Origin: Marinimicrobium koreense
GTDB lineage: Bacteria; Pseudomonadota; Gammaproteobacteria; Pseudomonadales; Cellvibrionaceae
Assembly: GCF_003762925.1 (NCBI RefSeq)
Contig: NZ_RJUK01000001.1
Coordinates: 2,294,001-2,358,000 of the forward strand
Reading direction: 5' to 3'
DNA: 64,000 nucleotides
Position 1 is the stretch's first letter; every line of letters begins with the position of its first letter. Position numbers and translations under genes: made by a program. Shown piece after piece: positions 54,603-62,222 of this stretch. A model generated the notes under the pieces. It was not told where the DNA came from, ran no database searches, and was given only the letters and a program-made list of their open reading frames with translations.

Positions 54603-55505
54603 ATGCTCCTGCCGTTGCTGCGCCTTACCCTGGTCGCCGTTCTGCTGCTGGGAGCGTCCCTGAGTCAGGCCGGGCAACTGGCGATCATCATTGATGATAT
54701 CGGCTACAGCGCCGCTCTGGGAAAGCGCAGCCTGAACCTGCCCGGCAATTTCACCTTTGCCGTATTGCCGCACGCACCCCACGGCTCAAGACTGGCCCGC
54801 GAGGGGGCGGCAATGGGGAAGGAAATCATGCTGCACAACCCCATGAGCAACATTCGCAACCTGCCACTGGATGCCGGAGCGCTGGCCTCAGGCATGAGCC
54901 ACAGGGACTTCATCCGCACCCTCGAGGACAACCTGAGGAGCATCCCTGAAGCCCGCGGCCTCAACAACCACATGGGCAGCCAACTGACCCAGGAAAGCGA
55001 GCCGATGGGCTGGCTGATGCAGTACTTGGGCGAACATGGCTATTACTTTATCGACAGCCGCACCACGGCGGACAGCCAGGCCTGGGAAACCGCCCGACGC
55101 TACCGGATTCCCACCCTCAAGCGGGATGTTTTCCTCGACCATGAACGTTCGGTAGAAAGCGTAATGCGCCAGCTCAAACAGGCCATCGAGCTGGCCCGTA
55201 CCCGTGGCTACGCCCTTGCCATCGGTCACCCCTACCCCGAGACGTTGATGGTACTGGAGCAGATCACTCCCCTGTTGGCCGACGCTGGCGTCAACCTGGT
55301 ACCCATATCGGTGCTTCTGGAGCGGCCCGAGGCCCCCCTGTCGATTGTCGGACGCAGTTGCCTGGCCCCCCCTCTCAGCCTTTGGCGCCCCCCAGTGGGC
55401 TCGCAATCGATGGCAGGCGGACCCGACGCGGCCACAGAAAAACTCAGCCCACTGGTCACCGAACGGCGCCCGTATCGCCTGAGTCAACATTTGCTATTAA
55501 ATTAA
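54603..55505 (+). CDS. Divergent polysaccharide deacetylase YibQ
   Basis: 300 residues. Signal peptide, then the DPP deacetylase fold with QLAIIIDDIGYS, FAVLPHAPHG, LHNPMSN (normally HLPM) and NNHMGSQLTQ. The C-terminal extension (about 235-300) is longer than in E. coli and not recognisable. It starts 7 bp after ctpA, so the two are cotranslated. Activity on peptidoglycan is not established. Confidence 0.9.
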   Translation: MLLPLLRLTLVAVLLLGASLSQAGQLAIIIDDIGYSAALGKRSLNLPGNFTFAVLPHAPHGSRLAREGAAMGKEIMLHNPMSNIRNLPLDAGALASGMSHRDFIRTLEDNLRSIPEARGLNNHMGSQLTQESEPMGWLMQYLGEHGYYFIDSRTTADSQAWETARRYRIPTLKRDVFLDHERSVESVMRQLKQAIELARTRGYALAIGHPYPETLMVLEQITPLLADAGVNLVPISVLLERPEAPLSIVGRSCLAPPLSLWRPPVGSQSMAGGPDAATEKLSPLVTERRPYRLSQHLLLN

Positions 55506-55626
55506 TATTGCTCTATAAAGACAGGAAGCGGTTGCGTAGCGGGTGTTACCGGCGCAGACACCGCACTTCGATCAGGGAATTCACCCCGGTCCCGGGGAAA
55601 AGCGATCAACCAAGCAGGTTAAGATT

Positions 55627-55848
55627 ATGAGCGAGAACAGAGCAGGAGAACACGGCAGCGTCCCCAAGCGGACCGGACGTTTTCTGGAAAAAGACGGCTA
55701 CTGGTATTACACCACCCGGGAGGGCGTGGACATAGGCCCCTTCGACAGCCGGGAGGATGCGGAAATCGGAGTCGGCGAATTCATCGACTTCATCTGCGCC
55801 GCCGAGCCCAAGGTAAAAGAAGCCTTAGAGAGTTACCGGGCCGCCTGA
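55627..55848 (+). CDS. DUF6316-like small protein
   Basis: 73 residues with KRTGRFLEKDGYWYYTTREG and DIGPFDSREDAEIGV, resembling the DUF6316 family of short cytoplasmic proteins in pseudomonads. Function unknown. ATG 55627 follows AGGTTA. The upstream 120 bp hold a GGTCCC-type hairpin but no other clear element. Confidence 0.75.
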   Translation: MSENRAGEHGSVPKRTGRFLEKDGYWYYTTREGVDIGPFDSREDAEIGVGEFIDFICAAEPKVKEALESYRAA

Positions 55849-55875
55849 CCTGCCCTCACCCAACGGACATCAAAC

Positions 55876-55922
55876 CGCGAACGCGGCATTGAGAGCTAGC
55901 GCATCTCAATGCCGCGTTCGCG
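55876..55922 (-). terminator. 19-bp hairpin overlapping the hisF 3' end
   Basis: Perfect 19-bp arms (55876-55894 and 55904-55922) with loop GCTAGCGCA. The right arm encodes the last hisF codons. On the minus strand the stem is followed by GTTTG, a poor T-tract, so it may act as a terminator for both strands or as an mRNA 3' end protector. Confidence 0.6.
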
Positions 55923-56666
55923 CATATAGGCCTTGGCTTCGGGGATGCTGTACTCCCCAAAGTGGAAGATACTTGCCGCCAACACCGCATCGGCACCCCC
56001 TTCCAGAACCCCATCCGCCAGGTGCTGAAGATTCCCCACTCCACCGGAGGCAATGATCGGTATCGACACCGCGTCGCTGATGGCCCGGGTCAGTTTCAGA
56101 TCAAAGCCATTCTTGGTACCGTCGCGATCCATACTGGTGAGCAGTATTTCTCCCGCACCGTAATCGGCCATCTTGCGCGCCCACTGAACCGCATCAATCC
56201 CGGTGGGTTTGCGACCGCCGTGGGTAAAAATCTCCCACCGGGGCGCCTCGCCCTCACCGCTGACCTGTTTGGCATCGATGGCAACCACAATACACTGGGA
56301 CCCAAAGCGCTCGGCTGCGGCTTTGACAAACTCCGGATCGGACACGGCCGCAGAATTGATGCCCACCTTGTCGGCCCCGGCATTGAGCATGCGACGAATG
56401 TCTTCAATCTTGCGAATACCTCCGCCCACGGTCAGGGGAATGAACACCTCGGCGGCCATGCGCTCGACGGTATGCACGGTGGTATCCCGCCCTTCGTGAC
56501 TGGCGGTAATATCCAGAAAGGTAATCTCATCCGCGCCCTGTTCGTTGTAGCGCTTGGCCACTTCCACCGGGTCACCGGCATCACGGATATCAACAAACTG
56601 AACGCCTTTGACCACACGGCCATTATCGACGTCGAGACAGGGGATGATGCGTTTTGCTAAAGCCAT
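55896..56666 (-). CDS. hisF: Imidazole glycerol phosphate synthase, cyclase subunit
   Basis: 256 residues, TIM barrel. Catalytic Asp in [15 protein letters not shown], and Asp in [23 protein letters not shown] and [14 protein letters not shown] bind phosphate. It pairs with HisH to make IGP and AICAR. ATG 56666 fits the family start. It is separated from hisA by 400 bp of repeats. Confidence 0.97.
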   Translation of the reverse strand: MALAKRIIPCLDVDNGRVVKGVQFVDIRDAGDPVEVAKRYNEQGADEITFLDITASHEGRDTTVHTVERMAAEVFIPLTVGGGIRKIEDIRRMLNAGADKVGINSAAVSDPEFVKAAAERFGSQCIVVAIDAKQVSGEGEAPRWEIFTHGGRKPTGIDAVQWARKMADYGAGEILLTSMDRDGTKNGFDLKLTRAISDAVSIPIIASGGVGNLQHLADGVLEGGADAVLAASIFHFGEYSIPEAKAYMRERGIEMR

Positions 56667-56690
56667 GAATAAACCTGCTGTGGGATTCGT

Positions 56691-56816
56691 CACGTCCGGC
56701 CCGAAGTGGGGTAGAGTGTTCCGGGACACGCTGTGAATACATCCCTGTAAGCTCCACAACGCGAGTCCCTCGGTTGAGGGTCCCGGAACACTCTACCCCA
56801 CTCCGGGCCTCTGCAC
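56691..56816. repeat. 126-bp cruciform repeat, copy B
   Basis: Perfect 23-bp arms at 56705-56727 and 56780-56802, and a 52-nt loop with TACA-TCCC-TGTA at 56738-56749. A second small hairpin CGAG-TCC-CTCG follows. Framed by CACGTCCGGC and CCTCTGCAC like copy A, and exactly the same length. Confidence 0.85.
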
Positions 56817-56919
56817 GTCGTAGAGAATTTCGTCATCCATTCAAAGTCGGCTGATTGGGTCGCGGGCAGTCCCCAAACCCAACCGGAAATTCACCCAAAG
56901 TTACAAGGATGGCACTGAG

Positions 56920-57029
56920 GGCGGAGGCGGGGTAAACCCTTCGGAGACTCTCGGAGACATGGATGTCGACGAGAAGCCCCCATGGATGGGTTCACGGCGG
57001 GTCTCCGAAGGGTTTACCCTGCCTCCGCC
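56920..57029. repeat. Cruciform repeat, copy C (inverted, variant)
   Basis: Arms of 29 bp (56920-56948 and 57001-57029) pair throughout, with a single G-T. The loop is again 52 nt. It contains hairpins GACA-TGGA-TGTC (56956-56967) and CCCA-TGGA-TGGG (56979-56990). Read on the minus strand, the hairpin positions agree with copies A and B. Confidence 0.8.
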
Positions 57030-57065
57030 CGGACGACCTGACAAGCACCAAGTCGGACGTTACGA

Positions 57066-57803
57066 TTAGGACCCAGCCGAATCACAATAAGCCTGGGCTT
57101 CAGCCACATCCAGCGAGCCTTCATAAATCGCCCGGCCGGTAATCGCTCCGGTAATGCCCTGATCGGATACCTGACGCAACGCCTTGATATCATCCATATT
57201 GGTAATACCGCCAGAGGCGATCACCGGGATGCTCGAAGCGTTAGCCATCGCCAGCGTCTGCTCCACATTCACACCCTGCATCATACCGTCGCGGGCAATA
57301 TCCGTGTAGACAATCGCACTGACGCCATCTTTCTCAAAACGTTTCGCCAGATCCGTCGCCTTCACCTCAGACACCTCGGCCCAACCATCCGTCGCCACCA
57401 GACCGTCTTTGGCATCCAGACCGACAATGATATGCCCCGGAAACCGGCGGCACATCTCGGTCACAAACTCCGGCTCCTTCACCGCCTTGGTGCCGATGAT
57501 CACATACTGCACACCCGCCTGCAGGTAATGCTCGATCGTCTCGGCGCTGCGGATACCGCCGCCGATCTGGATCGGCAGGTCCGGGTAAGCCCGGGCGATG
57601 GCCGTCACCACCTCGCCGTTGACCGGTTTGCCCTCAAAGGCGCCGTTCAGGTCCACCAGGTGCAACCGGCGGCAACCGGCGTCCACCCAGCGTTTGGCCA
57701 TGGCGACCGGGTCGTCAGAGAATACGGTGGAGTCGTCCATCAGGCCCTGGCGCAGTCGTACGCATTGGCCGTCTTTCAAATCAATGGCGGGGATAATCAG
57801 CAT
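57066..57803 (-). CDS. hisA: Phosphoribosylformimino-AICAR-phosphate isomerase HisA
   Basis: 245 residues, TIM barrel. Catalytic Asp in [16 protein letters not shown], and Asp in [12 protein letters not shown]. Phosphate sites are [12 protein letters not shown] and [12 protein letters not shown]. Third gene of the hisBHAF cluster, with repeats on both sides. Confidence 0.97.
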   Translation of the reverse strand: MLIIPAIDLKDGQCVRLRQGLMDDSTVFSDDPVAMAKRWVDAGCRRLHLVDLNGAFEGKPVNGEVVTAIARAYPDLPIQIGGGIRSAETIEHYLQAGVQYVIIGTKAVKEPEFVTEMCRRFPGHIIVGLDAKDGLVATDGWAEVSEVKATDLAKRFEKDGVSAIVYTDIARDGMMQGVNVEQTLAMANASSIPVIASGGITNMDDIKALRQVSDQGITGAITGRAIYEGSLDVAEAQAYCDSAGS

Positions 57804-57843
57804 GTTTGGGTGAGTCCCGTTAATCAGTGTTGGAGTCGTTTCT

Positions 57844-57949
57844 TTACGGCGGATGCGCTTCGCTCCGAATCGTCGGACCGATCCGCCCTACGTGGACCGC
57901 GGTGCTATGCGTAGGGCGGATAAGGCCGAAGGCCGCATCCGCCGTTACC
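57844..57949. repeat. Paired REP-like elements between hisH and hisA
   Basis: Inverted arrangement of two units. TTACGGCGGATGCG at the left faces CGCATCCGCCGTTA at the right. Inner parts GATCCGCCCTACG and CGTAGGGCGGAT also pair. It resembles the element at 24442-24476. The pair lies in the 151-bp gap inside the his cluster. Confidence 0.7.
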
Positions 57950-57954
57950 AAAAG

Positions 57955-58605
57955 TCAGGGCTTGCCATTCCAATCCACAAAATTGCGCAACAACTGCAAC
58001 CCGGCCGTATGGCTTTTCTCCGGGTGGAATTGCACGGCAAACAGGTTGTCCTGGGTCAGCGCCGCCGCGAAGGTGGTGCCATAGTCGCAGGTGCCGGCCA
58101 CCTGCTCGGGGTTGCCGGCCTCCACATAGAAGCTGTGCACGAAGTAAAAGCGTGCATCCTGCTCGATGCCCGCCCAGAGCGGGTGGTGGGTGTGGTGGAC
58201 CTGGTTCCAGCCCATGTGGGGCACCTTCAGGCGTTGGCCGTCGGCGTCTTTCAGGTCGGCGCCAAAGTAGCGCACCTGCCCCGGCAGCAGACCGATGCAG
58301 TCTACGCCACCGTTCTCTTCGCTGCGGTCCATCAGCGCCTGCATGCCGACGCAGACGCCCAGCACGGGCTTGCCGCTGGCAACCTGCTCGCGCAACAGTT
58401 CATCAAATTTCAGGCGCTTGATTTCCGCCATGCAATCGCGAATGGCGCCTACCCCGGGGAACAACACCCGGTCGGCGGCGCTCACCTGGGCCGGATCACT
58501 GGTGACCAGTACCTCGGCTTCAGGTGCGACATGCTCCAGGGCACTGGCCACCGAGTGGAGATTGCCCATGCCGTAATCGATGACCGCTATCTGTTGGCTA
58601 CTCAT
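57955..58605 (-). CDS. hisH: Imidazole glycerol phosphate synthase, glutamine amidotransferase subunit
   Basis: 216 residues. Class I amidotransferase with catalytic Cys in [10 protein letters not shown], and His/Glu in AVQFHPEKS. The oxyanion strand VLFPGVGAI is present. It supplies ammonia to HisF. Starts 3 bp after hisB stops. Confidence 0.97.
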   Translation of the reverse strand: MSSQQIAVIDYGMGNLHSVASALEHVAPEAEVLVTSDPAQVSAADRVLFPGVGAIRDCMAEIKRLKFDELLREQVASGKPVLGVCVGMQALMDRSEENGGVDCIGLLPGQVRYFGADLKDADGQRLKVPHMGWNQVHHTHHPLWAGIEQDARFYFVHSFYVEAGNPEQVAGTCDYGTTFAAALTQDNLFAVQFHPEKSHTAGLQLLRNFVDWNGKP

Positions 58606-58608
58606 AAC

Positions 58609-59202
58609 TTACAGGCTGCCCTTGGTGGAGGGCATCACGCCCGCCATGCGGGGGTCTTCCTCCAGCGCCATCCGCAGTGCCCGGCCAAAAGCCTTGAACA
58701 CCGTCTCGATCTGGTGGTGGGCATTGTGACCGCGCAGGTTATCGATGTGCAGGGTAACCTGCGCGTGGTTGACGAAACCGTGGAAAAATTCGGAAAACAG
58801 TTCGGTATCGAACTTGCCGATGCGCTTCTGAGTGAACGGAATGTCCATCATCAGACCGGGACGACCGGAAAAGTCGATCACCACCCGCGACAGCGCTTCG
58901 TCCAGGGGAACATAGGCGTGGCCATAGCGGCGGATGCCTTTTTTGTCCCCCACGGCCTTGGCCACCGCCTGCCCCAAGGTGATACCAATGTCTTCCACCG
59001 TGTGGTGGTCATCGATATGGGTGTCGCCATCGCAGGTGATGTCCAGATCGATCATGCCGTGGCGGGCGATCTGGTCCATCATGTGCTCCAGGAACGGCAC
59101 TCCGGTGTCGAACACGCCCTTCCCTTCACCGTCCAGATCCAGGCTGACGCTGATTTTGGTTTCCAGGGTATTGCGATTGACTTGGGCGCGACGGTTGGCC
59201 AT
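58609..59202 (-). CDS. hisB: Imidazoleglycerol-phosphate dehydratase
   Basis: 197-residue monofunctional HisB (no phosphatase domain). Metal-binding repeats [15 protein letters not shown] and [14 protein letters not shown] are intact, as is [18 protein letters not shown] precedes ATG 59202. First gene of hisB-hisH-hisA-hisF. The 148-bp gap to divergent rsmE must hold its promoter. Confidence 0.97.
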   Translation of the reverse strand: MANRRAQVNRNTLETKISVSLDLDGEGKGVFDTGVPFLEHMMDQIARHGMIDLDITCDGDTHIDDHHTVEDIGITLGQAVAKAVGDKKGIRRYGHAYVPLDEALSRVVIDFSGRPGLMMDIPFTQKRIGKFDTELFSEFFHGFVNHAQVTLHIDNLRGHNAHHQIETVFKAFGRALRMALEEDPRMAGVMPSTKGSL

Positions 59203-59350
59203 AGGATCTCCAGAGACCGGGAAGCAAAAGCGGAATTATACCGCCAGTGCCCCACTGCTGTCATGGTGAAAGCCCCCGACAGGGGCAATGAAAGCATCTG
59301 GTTCGGAGAGCAAGTTTGCTAAACTGCCGGTTTTTGATCTGGAGTTCGCC

Positions 59351-60085
59351 ATGCGTGTCCCCCGGGTGTTTACCGACCAGCCCCTGCAGGCCGGATCCAC
59401 CGTGACTCTTGAAGAGGCGCCCTCCCGCCACCTGGCCAAAGTACTGCGCATGACGGCGGGGCGGGAACTGATTCTGTTTAACGGTCAGGGCGGTGAGTTT
59501 ACCGCCACTCTGACCGAGGTGGGTAAAAAAGCCGTCGAGGCCACACTGGACGCCTTTACCGCCGAGGATCGGGAGTCGCCCTTGGATCTGGAGCTGGCCA
59601 TTGGCCTGTCCCGGGGGGACCGGATGGACTGGGTGATCCAGAAAGCCACCGAGCTGGGCGCCACCCGAATCACGCCGCTGTTTACCGAGCGCACGGAAGT
59701 GAAGCTCAAGGGCGATCGACTAGAGAAGAAGAAGGAACACTGGCGCCAGGTGATCATCAGCGCCTGCGAGCAGTGCCAGCGAAACCGTTTGCCCACCCTG
59801 GCGCAACCTCAGGCGCTGGCGGACTGGCTGGCCGCCGAGCGGACCGCCGGCACTCGCCGATTTGTCCTTCATCACCGCGACAGCAAAGGGCTCCCGGCCC
59901 AAGAAGCGCTCACTCACGTGAGTCTCCTGGTGGGACCGGAAGGGGGACTATCGGAAGAGGAGATCGAGCAGGCTCGGGCATTCGGTTGTGAACCCCTGAC
60001 GCTCGGCCCCAGAGTAATGCGCACCGAAACCGCCCCGGTAGCGGCCATCAGCCTGGCGCAGTATCTCTGGGGAGATTGGCGCTGA
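59351..60085 (+). CDS. rsmE: 16S rRNA m3U1498 methyltransferase RsmE
   Basis: 244 residues, SPOUT fold with N-terminal PUA-like domain (RVFTDQPL, RHLAKVLRM). SAM-knot motifs LLVGPEGGLSEEEI and LGPRVMRTETAP are intact. ATG 59351 has GGAG 6 nt upstream. The frame reaching 59288 is not supported. Confidence 0.96.
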   Translation: MRVPRVFTDQPLQAGSTVTLEEAPSRHLAKVLRMTAGRELILFNGQGGEFTATLTEVGKKAVEATLDAFTAEDRESPLDLELAIGLSRGDRMDWVIQKATELGATRITPLFTERTEVKLKGDRLEKKKEHWRQVIISACEQCQRNRLPTLAQPQALADWLAAERTAGTRRFVLHHRDSKGLPAQEALTHVSLLVGPEGGLSEEEIEQARAFGCEPLTLGPRVMRTETAPVAAISLAQYLWGDWR

Positions 60086-60104
60086 GGCCACCACCAGCGC
60101 GGTT

Positions 60105-60704
60105 TTACAGACTGCTAGAGGAAGAGGACGACGAGCTGGAGGAGCCCGAACTGGAACTTAAGCCATCCACTTCCTCGACCACAATCAGGTCCGCACGGGA
60201 CTCGACATAGTGGAGCTCCCAGGTACGGAAGGGAATCTCGTCATCGCAAATGGCGTCTTCGTCCGCCTCGCTGAGGCGGTAGTTGAACACCACTTCAACG
60301 ACGTTTTCATCCTCGGTAATGCTGAACGCGCGAACCCGGTTCAGGTTCAGTTGTTGCGCACACTCGCTGTCGTCGAACCAGCCGCTGTCATACAGAATCA
60401 CCTGCCCGGCCTCAAAATCCGGGGCCACCACGAAATCATCGATATCCCGGTAGGCGTCGATCAGAAATTCGTAGTCTTCCAGGTCGCGAATGATCTCGAT
60501 GCGCCGACTGTCGACATCCGTCGCGGGAAACCCGGTGTTGTTCCGGTCGGTAGTGCTGTTTTCGTACACAAAGCTGACCGCGACCGGGTCGCGAATTTCT
60601 TCAGGCTCGGAGGGGTTGAAAGCTTCTTCGCGCTCACCGCCGCAGCCGATGAGGATTGTGGCCAGCATCGTGGTGATGCCGGCCGTCAGGGTATGGGTTT
60701 TCAT
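60105..60704 (-). CDS. Unknown lipoprotein with poly-serine tail
   Basis: 199 residues. Lipobox LIGCGG, an acidic body with paired cysteines (DSECAQ, DAICDD), and a C-terminal run of almost only serine (about 180-199). Poly-serine linkers are typical of secreted proteins in Saccharophagus, Teredinibacter and relatives. Here the run is terminal and joins no second domain. Function unknown. Confidence 0.7.
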   Translation of the reverse strand: MKTHTLTAGITTMLATILIGCGGEREEAFNPSEPEEIRDPVAVSFVYENSTTDRNNTGFPATDVDSRRIEIIRDLEDYEFLIDAYRDIDDFVVAPDFEAGQVILYDSGWFDDSECAQQLNLNRVRAFSITEDENVVEVVFNYRLSEADEDAICDDEIPFRTWELHYVESRADLIVVEEVDGLSSSSGSSSSSSSSSSSL

Positions 60705-60782
60705 CCGTCAGTTTCTCCGCGAGGCGGCTCCTTATCGATACCGTCTGATGGGTACAGACTGGTTGTTGGTCGACCCGAGTCT

Positions 60783-61271
60783 TCAGACGCGGGTCTTCAG
60801 ATAGTCCAGGACGCGCTGCTCGAGACCGGGCACATCGGGAATGACCGCGTCTTCCCCCGCCCAGCTGACCTGCATCAGCTCGTAGGGGTTGGTGGGTGAG
60901 ACATCGCGCACCTGCAGCTCTTCCGGGGTCACACGGGCCAAGCGCGGCAGGCCCTGAGCAATAAGAGCCACAAAGTGAATATGTTCACTCACCCCGGTGG
61001 TATTGAACACGGCTACCCGGGCATAGTTCCCCGGGGTGGGACGAGGCTGGCCATTGAGGCACTCGAAGGAGGCCAGGGGGATGGTCAGATCCCGCCAATG
61101 ATAGTCGCCCAGATACCAGTCTGGAGCGCCCGGTACATGATCTATCTGACCGACCGGGACAATCTCCGCTACCGAGACGTTGGGTACCAGCAGGGTCTGA
61201 CCCTGCAGGGGAATCAACAGACTGGCCACTTCCCGGACTTCCGGCGTTTCAGTGAGCTGCGGGGCTTTCAT
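60783..61271 (-). CDS. chpC: CheW-like protein ChpC
   Basis: 162 residues, one CheW domain (about 15-150) with LLIPLQGQTLLVPNVSVAEIV and GDYHWRDLTIPLASFE. It likely couples receptors to the ChpA kinase for type IV pili or related behaviour. ATG 61271 is chosen, since the open frame to 61289 uses TTG. Confidence 0.87.
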   Translation of the reverse strand: MKAPQLTETPEVREVASLLIPLQGQTLLVPNVSVAEIVPVGQIDHVPGAPDWYLGDYHWRDLTIPLASFECLNGQPRPTPGNYARVAVFNTTGVSEHIHFVALIAQGLPRLARVTPEELQVRDVSPTNPYELMQVSWAGEDAVIPDVPGLEQRVLDYLKTRV

Positions 61272-62220
61272 AGGGTCGGACTTCCTCAATCAGTGTTTGC
61301 GCTGAAGCGCGGCAGTGGGCACTCAGGCGGTTCGCCAATTCCCCGGGGGTGCCGGTCAACTCGACCGCACCGGTCGCCAGGGCGGCATCGGGCATGGAGG
61401 TGCTGGTACAGCTCTGGGGCGTCTGGGCCCAGACCTTGCCCCCGCGCTGACGCACCAGCCGGCAGGCCGCCGCGCCATCATTTCCCATCCCGGTAAAAAC
61501 AATCAACCCCAGTTGTTCGCCGTAGACCCGGGCGGCGTTCGCCACCAGTTGGTCCACCGAAGGGGCATAGGGGCCACCCCAGGGCTCATCGGCAATGGCC
61601 ACAGTGCCATTGTCCAACAGGTCCACCCGCTCACAGGCCGTCACGATCAATAGCTGGTTGGCCTGTATCACCGCGCCATCGCTGGCCAGGGCCGCCGGGT
61701 ACGGACTCTGGCTCATCATGCGCACCAGGGTGCCGGTGTAACTGGTATCAATGTGCTGCACGTAGATGAAAGCGACGCCCAGCCCCGGGGGCAGTGACGA
61801 CAGAAAATCCTTCACCGCCGCCGGGCCACCGGTTGAGGCGGCCAGGACCCACAGCGCCTTGGCCCGGGGCACCCGCTGCAGGTTGATATCCCCCGCCAAC
61901 TGCCGCAACTTCGCCAGGGTACGCTTGAGCCAGGCGTTGTGTTCCTCACTGCCGGGCCGGTATTCACTGCTGTCGCTGATGATCAGCGGTGCATCACTGT
62001 GCTCAAGGAGCGCCTGTACCGGCTCGGGCGGCTCGGCGTCCGGATCCAGTGCCACATCCACCACCCAGGCATCGGCGCTGTCCGGGGCCGGGCCGTCCGC
62101 TTGGCACTGATCAAGCATGAGCGAGGCCACCAGTTCGTGGCCCGCCTCGCGCGCGCTCAGGGCCAGGTACTGACGCTTGAGCGGGCTATCGACCAGCAAA
62201 CCAATTCGCAAGCCCGTCAC
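61249..62220 (-). CDS. chpB: CheB-type methylesterase ChpB
   Basis: About 323 residues. A weak N-terminal receiver-like part (about 1-105) is followed by the CheB catalytic domain. Catalytic Ser is in LAASTGGPAA, His in VQHID, and Asp in GMGNDGA. The receiver lacks a clear DD...K set, so phosphorylation is doubtful. Start is either GTG 62220 (AGG 10 nt upstream) or TTG 62226, which overlaps chpA. Confidence 0.87.
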   Translation of the reverse strand: MTGLRIGLLVDSPLKRQYLALSAREAGHELVASLMLDQCQADGPAPDSADAWVVDVALDPDAEPPEPVQALLEHSDAPLIISDSSEYRPGSEEHNAWLKRTLAKLRQLAGDINLQRVPRAKALWVLAASTGGPAAVKDFLSSLPPGLGVAFIYVQHIDTSYTGTLVRMMSQSPYPAALASDGAVIQANQLLIVTACERVDLLDNGTVAIADEPWGGPYAPSVDQLVANAARVYGEQLGLIVFTGMGNDGAAACRLVRQRGGKVWAQTPQSCTSTSMPDAALATGAVELTGTPGELANRLSAHCRASAQTLIEEVRPYESPAAH

Positions 62221-62222
62221 GA

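Noticed and set aside
57853-59322. 489-codon plus-strand frame opposite hisH and hisB
   Set aside because: Antisense of two certain his genes, with no motif of its own.
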